From JAWKWH01 sp963669415 (GTDB taxonomy: Bacteria; Pseudomonadota; Alphaproteobacteria; Rhizobiales; Rhizobiaceae): a stretch of DNA of 64,000 bases. Location: NCBI GenBank assembly GCA_963669415.2, contig CAXXPS010000001.1, positions 744,001 to 808,000 on the forward strand, given 5' to 3'. Numbering within the stretch: position 1 is the stretch's first letter; each line of letters begins with the position of its first letter. Below the pieces are notes generated by a model. The model did no database searches. It had not been told where the DNA came from and saw nothing but the letters and a program-made list of their open reading frames with translations. A program made the position numbers and the translations under genes. Positions 1 through 7,538 of this stretch are shown piece by piece.

Positions 1-3000
1 GTGGTAAAGTATCCGCCGCCAACTGCAGGACTTTCCAAACTGTATTGGCGTCCCTTGGAGGCGGCGATGACTGTCATGGAGCCTTTTGCTGCCTCCAGCA
101 ATGCGTCCGCCGCCCCGTCATTGGTGGCATCACCGACGCTGCCGGAGTGACAGGCGTCGAGAAAAATGAATGTCCTTGTGTTCAATCCGGCAAGCTGGTC
201 GGCCAGGCCTTTCCATGAAAGCCCGGTAGATTCCAGCTTGTCCATATCGGTGGTTCGGGTTGCGAGAAAGAACTGTCCCGCTTCGCTTCGAACGCCATGC
301 CCGGCGACAAAAACCATGACAGTGTCGCCCGGCCCGGCCGTTTCACCGATGCTTTCGAGCGCTGTATCAAGGTCATCTGCAAGGGTCTCGGAATCAATAA
401 ACGGGCCGACGATCTGAACATCCCGGTAGTGGGTGCCGGCGGCGGTTCTTATCGAATTGGCGAAGTTCCTCGCATCAGCCGCGGCAAAATTGAGGCGCGC
501 CAGGCGGCTGGAGTCTTCGTAAATGTCGGTGCCGATAGCGACGACGAATAGCCGATCGCGCTCAACGCCCCGATCGGGAAGCCGGAGTTCCACAGAGGTG
601 CTTTCGGATCCTCTACGATCGATCGCTACTGCGCTCAACCAGTCCGCAGCCGATGGCATTTCAACGTCGAGACTGCCTTCCCATTCTGCGCCATCCAACT
701 CTACCGATTGAATCAGGGCCCCATCTGCATAGATCTGCAGCAGTTCCAGGCCGGCCTGCGCGTTGGTGTCGATATTGATCCTGATGACGCCGTTTTCTTC
801 TTCATCGGACAATTCGGCATTCAGCCGCGGTGGAGCCGGCAGATTTGGATTTTCCACTGGCGTGGTTCCAGTCAATGCTGCACGAACCAGATCCGGCCGG
901 TTTAAACTGTCCGCCATACGCGACAGGCTATAAAGTTGCGGTCTGCCGACGAAGCGCATGTGAACATATTGTGCGCCCTCATAGGTCGACAGGTAGTGCC
1001 CGTGGTTGTCCCAAATAACAATTTCATCATCGACGTAACGGCCCCGCACCAGCGTTGTGCCGGTTGAAAAGTCATAGATCGCAATTCCGCCATCCGTCGT
1101 GGTCTGCATGAGGTGACGCCGGTTGCCGGAAATCGAAAAGCGCGCCCGGCCCGCATGTTCGGCAAGCTCGATGGGACCGGACATTGTCTCGGCCTCAAGA
1201 TCCACGACATACATCTGCCGACCGATTGGAAGCAGCAGCGTCCGCTCGTCAAGAAAAGCCGGCAGAAGGCTGTCAAACTCGATCAGCTGATGGAATTCCT
1301 GGGTAATTTTTGCGCCGAAAGGGTCGGGCTTCATATTGCCGGTGGGGGCCAAGGAACCGTAACTTTGCTCCTTCTTGGTGAATTCCTCACCACTATCGTC
1401 GTCTTCATGCACATATTCGCAGTCGGAGTCGTTGCCGGCGCAGTAAAACTGGCGATCGAACATCAGGTTGAAATGCCGCGAGCCACCGCCCTCGCCAACG
1501 AAAAGATCAATCTGGTTGAGCGCAAGATTGCCGACAGTCCCAATCCCCATACATCCGGCGTGGGTCATCCACACCTCATTCGTGGCGGAGGGGAGTTTCC
1601 AAATACCCTTGATATTGTTCTCATAGGGTGAGCCGCCTGAGGGCCAGCATCCGAGCGATTGGTTGAGCAAGGCTCGCGCACCGGGATTTGCGCTGATCAG
1701 TCGCTCGATTTGCGGTTGGACCGTTTTGACGCGGAATGCCTCAAGCCGGGCGCGCTTGTCGTCGTCGGAAATATCCATCTTGTCGATCTGCCACATTCTG
1801 TCCCAGACAAGATCGACTGGATTGGAGATTTCGATCTGCGGCTTGAAGCTTATACCGAGTTCTTCCCCGACCAGTGTTTCGACGGTGCGGCCTGCCTTCC
1901 GGGCCGATGCAAGCACATTGACCCCGCGCAGCAGCGAAGCCGTGAGCATCGGATCTGAATCAACGGCTTCCGCATCGGCGTTCCCGACGGATTTGTGACT
2001 CGCAGAGCGGGTCAGCAAAGGGTCTATATTGGATCCGTCGCCGATCAGGTCGGTAAATATGGCGGCGGGATCATCAATGTATCGCAGGTGCGAGGGCCTG
2101 ACATTCGGGTTGTTTGCCGGCTCGAAAATAGTGGTCGGTAAGTCGACTGAGACGGTCCTGTTTTTGCCACCGATATTATACGCCTGCTGCGGTTGGCCAT
2201 CATAGTCCGTGGCAAAAGCATAACCGTTCGCAGTATCGATACTCACCCTGCCGAGTTCCGGGATGGCGAACAATTCTGTCGCGCGACCACCATCGTCGTC
2301 GACAAGCAGGCTGATCATTGGCCCCGATTCCTGCAGCATCTTCCACCATTTTGATGCAACGATGAGAAACGCATCGCCATGCGCCCATAGTGCCGGTGGG
2401 TTGGGACTAGCCACCACGTCGCCGGAAACGAGATCGATGACTTCAAACCTCGGCTTGTTCTCTCCTGCGGTGTTGAAATCGCACCCGCCTTCGCTCCTGC
2501 CGGCAAGTGCTGCTACAAATCGTCCGGTCGGTGAAAATCCGGGGCAATTACCACGGCGGTCGAGGATCTTGCTGCCGGTTCGCCGGTCAAATATCTGGTA
2601 GTAGCCGTCGAAAACCCGCAGCTCATAGCGCTCGTTTTCCGATTGGATCACATCGCTTGGCCGCGAATAATCGTAGAGATCCTGCACCACCAGGCGCGCA
2701 TGGCGGGCCTCGACGACAATCTTGTAGGTGCCGATGTCACGCAGCTGCATTTCGCCACAATCCGATTTGGCGATGATGGTCCAGGACAGACCGAAATTGC
2801 CTTCACGGAACGGCTTGATGGCAAATTCGCCGGACGTTGATGCGTCAGGCGTATGAAGCGGTACGATCGCACGCGTCCACTTCTTTGCAAAGCCTATTTC
2901 AAGTGGTCCGGCCGTACCGCCGGGGAGCGGGAAGAAGCCGCTGCCGGAGAAGCGGACAGCATCGATTGAAACAACGACCAACCACGCGCTGACTCCTGCG

Positions 3001-3215
3001 GGAAGCTGATTGCCATTGCCCGACCATTGAACGGTGATCGGATCGCCTGCAGCGATGGTTTCGGCCGACGAGAAACGGACTTCATGGCCTGCCGCAAAGC
3101 TTTTGAGCGTTTCGAGTTGATTATCGCAGCGGCCGGCAGCCTGACCGGTTGAGGCGATCAGCTGCGTAACAAAAACAACAACAAACCCAAGTAGATATCG
3201 AAAGAACGCACGCAT
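1..3215 (-). CDS. Caspase-like (peptidase C14) protein with propeller-like N-terminal region, 3'-truncated by window edge
   Basis: Read on the minus strand from ATG at 3215 the frame stays open to base 1, giving at least 1071 residues. The N-terminus (MRAFFRYLLGFVVVFVTQL) looks like a signal peptide. A long middle part has WD40/propeller-like character and ends in a segment (GRYVDDEIVIWDNHGHYLS, then EGAQYVHMRF) that I recall from rhizobial caspase-WD40 proteins. A C14 domain follows near residue 895, with the His in VAGHGVRSE (about residue 973) and the Cys in FLDACHSGS (about 1022). Such proteins are usually secreted or periplasmic cysteine peptidases of unknown substrate. The C-terminus lies outside the window. 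Family assignment is firm for the caspase domain; the propeller is inferred. Confidence 0.85.
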   Translation of the reverse strand, partial: MRAFFRYLLGFVVVFVTQLIASTGQAAGRCDNQLETLKSFAAGHEVRFSSAETIAAGDPITVQWSGNGNQLPAGVSAWLVVVSIDAVRFSGSGFFPLPGGTAGPLEIGFAKKWTRAIVPLHTPDASTSGEFAIKPFREGNFGLSWTIIAKSDCGEMQLRDIGTYKIVVEARHARLVVQDLYDYSRPSDVIQSENERYELRVFDGYYQIFDRRTGSKILDRRGNCPGFSPTGRFVAALAGRSEGGCDFNTAGENKPRFEVIDLVSGDVVASPNPPALWAHGDAFLIVASKWWKMLQESGPMISLLVDDDGGRATELFAIPELGRVSIDTANGYAFATDYDGQPQQAYNIGGKNRTVSVDLPTTIFEPANNPNVRPSHLRYIDDPAAIFTDLIGDGSNIDPLLTRSASHKSVGNADAEAVDSDPMLTASLLRGVNVLASARKAGRTVETLVGEELGISFKPQIEISNPVDLVWDRMWQIDKMDISDDDKRARLEAFRVKTVQPQIERLISANPGARALLNQSLGCWPSGGSPYENNIKGIWKLPSATNEVWMTHAGCMGIGTVGNLALNQIDLFVGEGGGSRHFNLMFDRQFYCAGNDSDCEYVHEDDDSGEEFTKKEQSYGSLAPTGNMKPDPFGAKITQEFHQLIEFDSLLPAFLDERTLLLPIGRQMYVVDLEAETMSGPIELAEHAGRARFSISGNRRHLMQTTTDGGIAIYDFSTGTTLVRGRYVDDEIVIWDNHGHYLSTYEGAQYVHMRFVGRPQLYSLSRMADSLNRPDLVRAALTGTTPVENPNLPAPPRLNAELSDEEENGVIRINIDTNAQAGLELLQIYADGALIQSVELDGAEWEGSLDVEMPSAADWLSAVAIDRRGSESTSVELRLPDRGVERDRLFVVAIGTDIYEDSSRLARLNFAAADARNFANSIRTAAGTHYRDVQIVGPFIDSETLADDLDTALESIGETAGPGDTVMVFVAGHGVRSEAGQFFLATRTTDMDKLESTGLSWKGLADQLAGLNTRTFIFLDACHSGSVGDATNDGAADALLEAAKGSMTVIAASKGRQYSLESPAVGGGYFT

Positions 3216-3332
3216 CCATGTAACTCCATCACGATGGCGACCGCCATGTTTTCGCCACAATCTAGCACGCGTTTGAAAGGCGGCAAGTGGGTGCTCGCCG
3301 CCTTTCGTCAATTTGAAATTTTTGTGGGTTGG

Positions 3333-3773
3333 TCAGGCTGTTACAGCGCCGTTTTTGCTGCTGCTCAAGGCACGCAGGGGCACCAGGAACGCGATCAGAA
3401 AGATCAGGTTTCCAGCAACATTGAGCGGTACGCCGGAGACTACCGAACCGGTCGAATCAATCACGAACCAGGTGACGATGCTGATGAGGATCATGCGCCG
3501 TCCAACCTCGGGCAGGCGGGGCAGGATTTGCGTGACGACCATCCACAACAGCACGCCCCAGCCGGCCATGACGCCGCCACCGATTGCCGAGATGAGCCGC
3601 GTGATCTGATCGGGTTCGGCCGGGTTGCCGTCGAACGGCCAGATCAGGATATCGGCAAAAAACATCGTCAACCCGGCGCCAGCCGGATGTGCTGCCGCAG
3701 CGATCATCAGCCCAAATCCAATCACGACCGCTGACGCCGCCTTAAGCCACGTGATCCAGAATTGCTCACTCAT
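3333..3773 (-). CDS. Hypothetical membrane protein, about four TM segments
   Basis: A 146-residue hydrophobic protein. I start it at ATG 3773 (MSEQFWITW) because GGAG lies seven bases upstream; an ATG at 3785 has no such site. Hydrophobic stretches at about residues 10-30, 62-85, 95-112 and 118-135 suggest four membrane segments. I do not recognise the family. It is divergent from the XRE regulator at 3900, with 126 bases between the starts, so that regulator could control both genes; this is inference from position only. Confidence 0.6.
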   Translation of the reverse strand: MSEQFWITWLKAASAVVIGFGLMIAAAAHPAGAGLTMFFADILIWPFDGNPAEPDQITRLISAIGGGVMAGWGVLLWMVVTQILPRLPEVGRRMILISIVTWFVIDSTGSVVSGVPLNVAGNLIFLIAFLVPLRALSSSKNGAVTA

Positions 3774-3899
3774 TTCATTCTCCATCGCAACAATTTTGAT
3801 GGCCGGATGGTGCGCCTGCCTGAAACATAAAACAATTACGTCGCAGGTAAGTGAAATCGGAGCACGCTTCGATTACGTTCAAGTGAATGGGAGTGAACA

Positions 3900-4676
3900 A
3901 TGCAGCAGGCTTTTGGAACTGTGTTGAAGGACTGGCGCGGACGGCGGCGGATGAGCCAGCTTGACCTAGGGCTGGAGGCTGACGTTTCGGCGCGCCATAT
4001 CAGCTTTCTTGAGACGGGACGTTCGCGGCCAAGCCGCGACATGATCATGCATCTGTCCGATGTGCTGGAAATGCCGCGCGAAGCCTCCAACACCATGCTG
4101 GTCGCAGCCGGATTTGCACCTGCTTATGCAGCGCGGCAGCGGGATGCCGAGGAATTGAAACCGCTGATGGCCGCTATCGACTGGACGATTTCGCGCCACG
4201 AACCCTATCCGGCCTTTGTCATCGACAAGCACTGGGTGTTGCAGCGGATGAACCGGCCCGCGAACATGCTTTTTGGTGGAGCGGGGCTGTCGGACGGATC
4301 AAGCCTGCTTGATGCGTTGATCACCGATCCAGTGCTGCGCGCGTCAATCGAAGATGTCGGCGAAATGCTGGTTCACATGCGCGCGCGGCTGCGCACCGAG
4401 ATTTCCCATCTGGGTGGTGACGAAATTCTCGAAGACGCGGTACTGCGAATAGAGGCGCTGTCTGAGTACCGGGCGCAATCAGACCGCGACGACGCAGTGG
4501 CGCCGGCGGTGATCCCGGCCAAATACCGCGCCGGAGAAATCACGCTGTCACTTTTCTCAACCATCGCACAATTCGGCACGGCTGAAGACATGGCTCTGGC
4601 GGATTTGCGCATTGAGCTGCTGTTTCCGGCAGATGAAGCGACGAAAGCGTTCTTTGAAGGATTGGCTGTGGGTTAA
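3900..4676 (+). CDS. XRE-family transcriptional regulator with MmyB-like ligand-binding domain
   Basis: This 258-residue protein has an N-terminal helix-turn-helix (SQLDLGLEADVSARHISFLE, about residues 19-38) followed by TGRSRPSRDM, the usual signature of this family. After it comes the MmyB-like, PAS-like sensor domain (about residues 95-255, including the typical FVIDKHWVLQRMN). Family members bind fatty acids or other small hydrophobic ligands and often regulate a neighbouring gene; here the candidates are the divergent membrane protein and the nitroreductases downstream. The length is normal for the family. Ligand and targets are not visible in the sequence. Confidence 0.85.
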   Translation: MQQAFGTVLKDWRGRRRMSQLDLGLEADVSARHISFLETGRSRPSRDMIMHLSDVLEMPREASNTMLVAAGFAPAYAARQRDAEELKPLMAAIDWTISRHEPYPAFVIDKHWVLQRMNRPANMLFGGAGLSDGSSLLDALITDPVLRASIEDVGEMLVHMRARLRTEISHLGGDEILEDAVLRIEALSEYRAQSDRDDAVAPAVIPAKYRAGEITLSLFSTIAQFGTAEDMALADLRIELLFPADEATKAFFEGLAVG

Positions 4677-4951
4677 TCGCCGCTTTTTGCCTGGGGTCAG
4701 CAGTGAACCCTTGTTGCAGCTCGGGCAATCGATGCATCTCCCGGTTTGATCATCAATTGAGTGGACGAACAGGTGTGCGGTTTGAGAAACAGGTTCATCT
4801 TGCGGACCGGCTGTTTCTTGCGAAATTCCCACTTGATTCATGTTGCCTGCAAAGAGAGCCGTTTCATGAATGTCGGAATATCCTCATCAATGGGGAACGC
4901 ATGACCGAAGTTTTTTTGGTATTTGTTTCTGCACAAGAGGAGGGAAGCCGG

Positions 4952-5815
4952 ATGTCAGATCCACTATTTCAGGACGTAATTCGCAAGCGCAGAAGCGTGC
5001 GAAAGTTTGAATCTGGGCGTGAGGTGGGGCGCGATGTTTTGGAGCGGATCGTGGATTGTGGGCGATGGGCTCCGTCCGGGGCCAATGTGCAGTGCTTTGA
5101 TTTCATCGTCGTTGACGACCCTGAACTGCGCGACAAGGTGACGGAGGTATTTCTGCGGCAGGCGCAGCGATTGGTGGACCACGCCAAGGGATTTCCGGCG
5201 GTCAAGAAAACGTATCTGGCCAACACGGTCGCGATTATTCTTGTTGTCGGTGATCCACGCTGGAAGGTCTGTTTCCCGCAGCCAACATCCGAAGGGTGGG
5301 AGGCCGAATACCTCGACAACAACGAGGTCATTTTCCAAAACTCCATTGGAGCTGCAATCCAGAACATACAGTTGGGGGTTGCCGCCGAAGGGCTGACCAG
5401 TGCCTGGCTGTCTGGTGGCGGGGAAGAAATCACCAATAGGGAACTGTCCAGTTTGCTGGGATACCCTGAATGGATGCGGGCCTATGGCACCATCCCGATC
5501 GGCTATCCTGCAGCAACGCAAAACCGGCGCTATCGCAGACCGTTGGCGCAATCGCTGCACTGGAACGGTTATCAATCGACGCAGTACCGCACCCATCGGC
5601 AAGTGGATTTCTACGAAAGCACTCTTCGCCCCTTCGCGATGTACCGTGATGAGGAATCGATGGACGCCTGGGATGACCGCGCAGAGAAGCTGGGAGACTG
5701 GGAGGCAGCCTTTACCACCGGTACACCCAATCCAGGTGGAGAGCTTGAACCCGATGCCGATTTCTCTGCTCCGCGCACTTCAGGACAAGCCACCAAACGC
5801 AGAGTGAAAGATTGA
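4952..5815 (+). CDS. Nitroreductase-family flavoprotein with C-terminal extension
   Basis: I chose ATG 4952 (MSDPLFQDVIRKRRSVRKF) because GAGGAGGG lies just upstream; the frame is open back to 4703 but that part has no family character. This gives 287 residues. RRSVRKF and APSGAN are the FMN-binding signatures of the nitroreductase fold, which reduces nitro groups, quinones or related substrates with NAD(P)H. The last 80 or so residues after the fold are an extension rich in charged residues that I do not recognise. The gene is followed after 16 bases by a second nitroreductase-fold gene, so the two are probably co-transcribed and may form a heteromer or consecutive steps. Confidence 0.85.
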   Translation: MSDPLFQDVIRKRRSVRKFESGREVGRDVLERIVDCGRWAPSGANVQCFDFIVVDDPELRDKVTEVFLRQAQRLVDHAKGFPAVKKTYLANTVAIILVVGDPRWKVCFPQPTSEGWEAEYLDNNEVIFQNSIGAAIQNIQLGVAAEGLTSAWLSGGGEEITNRELSSLLGYPEWMRAYGTIPIGYPAATQNRRYRRPLAQSLHWNGYQSTQYRTHRQVDFYESTLRPFAMYRDEESMDAWDDRAEKLGDWEAAFTTGTPNPGGELEPDADFSAPRTSGQATKRRVKD

Positions 5816-5831
5816 AGGGGCACGAAGACAG

Positions 5832-6524
5832 ATGTTTGCACGCGAACACATCGAATACGTAGCTTTGGATCTTCCGGACCGCAGTGATCTGACCGATGAA
5901 CAAATGTCTGTCGAGGCCAGCGCCTTCCACGACAAGATGAAGCGCCGCCATACGGTGCGAGACTTCTCTTCGCGTCCGGTTGCCCACGATGTGATCGAGA
6001 ACTGCATTCGCACGGCAGGCACCGCTCCATCTGGAGCAAATCACCAGCCCTGGCACTTTGTTGCGATTTCGAACCCGGAATTCAAAAAGAGAATCCGGAA
6101 AGCCGCCGAAGCAGAAGAAGAAAAGTTTTACGACGGAGGCGCAGGTGACGAGTGGCTGAAAGCGTTGGAACCCATCGGTACCAACGACCAGAAGCCACAT
6201 CTGGAAGACGCACCGTGGCTAATTGTCGTTTTTGCTCAAAAGTGGGGGTACTTTGAAGACGGTAACCGGTTCAAGAATTACTATGTTCCCGAAAGCACGG
6301 GCATTGCGTGTGGCTTCCTGCTCGCGGCACTGCACCACGCCGGCCTGGTCATGCTGACACATACCCCCAATCCCATGAAATTCCTGACAGGTATGCTGGG
6401 GCGCCCTGAACACGAAAAACCGATTATGATAATCGCGGTCGGACACCCAAGTGATGATGCAAAAGTCCCCAAGGCCGCCAAGATGAAGAAACCGCTGGAA
6501 GAAATCATGACGATAGCGGGATAG
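5832..6524 (+). CDS. Nitroreductase-fold protein, iodotyrosine deiodinase-like
   Basis: A 230-residue flavoprotein. RRHTVRDFSS and APSGANHQPWHF are FMN-site motifs. The stretch NYYVPESTGIACGFLLAAL followed by LTHTPNPMKFL, LGRPEHEKP and the tail KKPLEEIMTI follows the order of iodotyrosine deiodinase (IYD), which reductively dehalogenates halotyrosines using FMN. It probably forms a domain-swapped homodimer, as nitroreductase-fold enzymes do. It lies 16 bases after another nitroreductase gene. Dehalogenation is a prediction from resemblance; bacterial IYD-like proteins can also act on nitro compounds or quinones. Confidence 0.8.
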   Translation: MFAREHIEYVALDLPDRSDLTDEQMSVEASAFHDKMKRRHTVRDFSSRPVAHDVIENCIRTAGTAPSGANHQPWHFVAISNPEFKKRIRKAAEAEEEKFYDGGAGDEWLKALEPIGTNDQKPHLEDAPWLIVVFAQKWGYFEDGNRFKNYYVPESTGIACGFLLAALHHAGLVMLTHTPNPMKFLTGMLGRPEHEKPIMIIAVGHPSDDAKVPKAAKMKKPLEEIMTIAG

Positions 6525-6684
6525 TGCCAAATAACTCCGGACCCTGAACATCACTGATGGGTGTAGCCGGGAGTGCATGGCCATCAGGGTTGACCGCCAC
6601 TGAACTCGACCAACGTGATCGACGCTATGACAGGTTGCCGAATGCCAAATACCGAACCCGGGTTTTCTGCGTCGCTATTCGGTC

Positions 6685-6867
6685 TTAAACCGACACGATA
6701 AACTCTCTGGTCCGTTCCAACACCTGCTGCATGTGTTCGGCCAGGTGGTCTATCATCGCTTCAAGATCATCACCGCAGGCCAGCTCAATATATCTGTCAT
6801 GAGCCTGGCGAAGCGGACAGCAAATCACTTCAGACAATAAGATCCCATCTGCCGAATCAAACGGCTA
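6685..6867 (-). pseudogene. Remnant of a GntR/FCD-type regulator (C-terminal helices only)
   Basis: In the 393-base gap between the nitroreductase and the TetR gene, the minus strand carries an open stretch ending at TAA 6685-6687 that reads RQAHDRYIELACGDDLEAM followed by IDHLAEHMQQVLERTREF. This matches the last helices of FCD (FadR C-terminal) ligand-binding domains, where a residue pattern like H..I..A...GD...A...M..H is typical. There is a stop just upstream and no start codon or DNA-binding domain, so it is a decayed fragment. The rest of the gap shows nothing else. Confidence 0.5.
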
Positions 6868-6917
6868 ATTGATTTATTCGTTCGATTGATTTAAATAAAT
6901 TACACGGAGGAAATCGA

Positions 6918-7535
6918 ATGGCACGTGTGACAGCAGAACGCGTCAAGCAGACAAAGCGCGAGCTTTTGGAAGCGGCACAGCGGGTGCTCCTGGATGAAGG
7001 GTATTCTGGCCTTTCAACACGTCGGGTGGCAGAGGCCGCCGGCACGCAGATGAGCCAGATACAGTACCATTTTGGCTCAAAGGAGGGGATGATCCTGGCG
7101 CTGTTTGAGTACCTAAACGGCCAGCTCATTGACCGCCAAACCCGGACTTTCGAAGATCCCGACCTCACTGTTGCAGAGAAATGGGCGCTGTCGTGTGATT
7201 ACCTGGATGAGGATATCGCCTCCGGATATGTACGTGTTCTCATGGAACTCACCGCCGCAGGATGGAGCAATCCTGCAATCGGAGCGGCGGTGCGGGCAGC
7301 ATATGCCAAATGGCGCAAGCTGATCCTGAAGCTGACACGTGAGATCGAGGCGCAATACGGTTCGCTTGGGCCTTTTGCCGCCGAAGACATTGTCGCACTG
7401 GTGAGCGCAGCGTTTATCGGGGCCGAAGCGGCGATCATATTGGGCTACGAATCCCGGGATATTCCGTTCCGTGATGCGCTGCGGAAATTCGGAACAATCA
7501 TTGAAATGGCAGAGAAAGCAAACGCAGGGGGTTGA
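6918..7535 (+). CDS. TetR-family transcriptional regulator
   Basis: A 205-residue protein with the TetR N-terminal helix-turn-helix at about residues 14-58 (KRELLEAAQRVLLDEGYSG, then STRRVAEAAG and QIQYHFGSKEGM). The remainder is an all-helical ligand-binding and dimer domain. An AGGA ribosome site precedes the ATG. The stop is three bases before the start of the hydrolase-glycosyltransferase gene, so the two are co-transcribed and the regulator very likely controls that operon. The AT-rich stretch at 6868-6905 is the probable promoter and operator zone. Confidence 0.9.
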   Translation: MARVTAERVKQTKRELLEAAQRVLLDEGYSGLSTRRVAEAAGTQMSQIQYHFGSKEGMILALFEYLNGQLIDRQTRTFEDPDLTVAEKWALSCDYLDEDIASGYVRVLMELTAAGWSNPAIGAAVRAAYAKWRKLILKLTREIEAQYGSLGPFAAEDIVALVSAAFIGAEAAIILGYESRDIPFRDALRKFGTIIEMAEKANAGG

Positions 7536-7538
7536 GTC

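Noticed and set aside
1113..1631. Plus-strand frames in the first 3 kb
   Set aside because: The minus strand holds one continuous caspase-propeller frame; the plus frames are shadows without family character.
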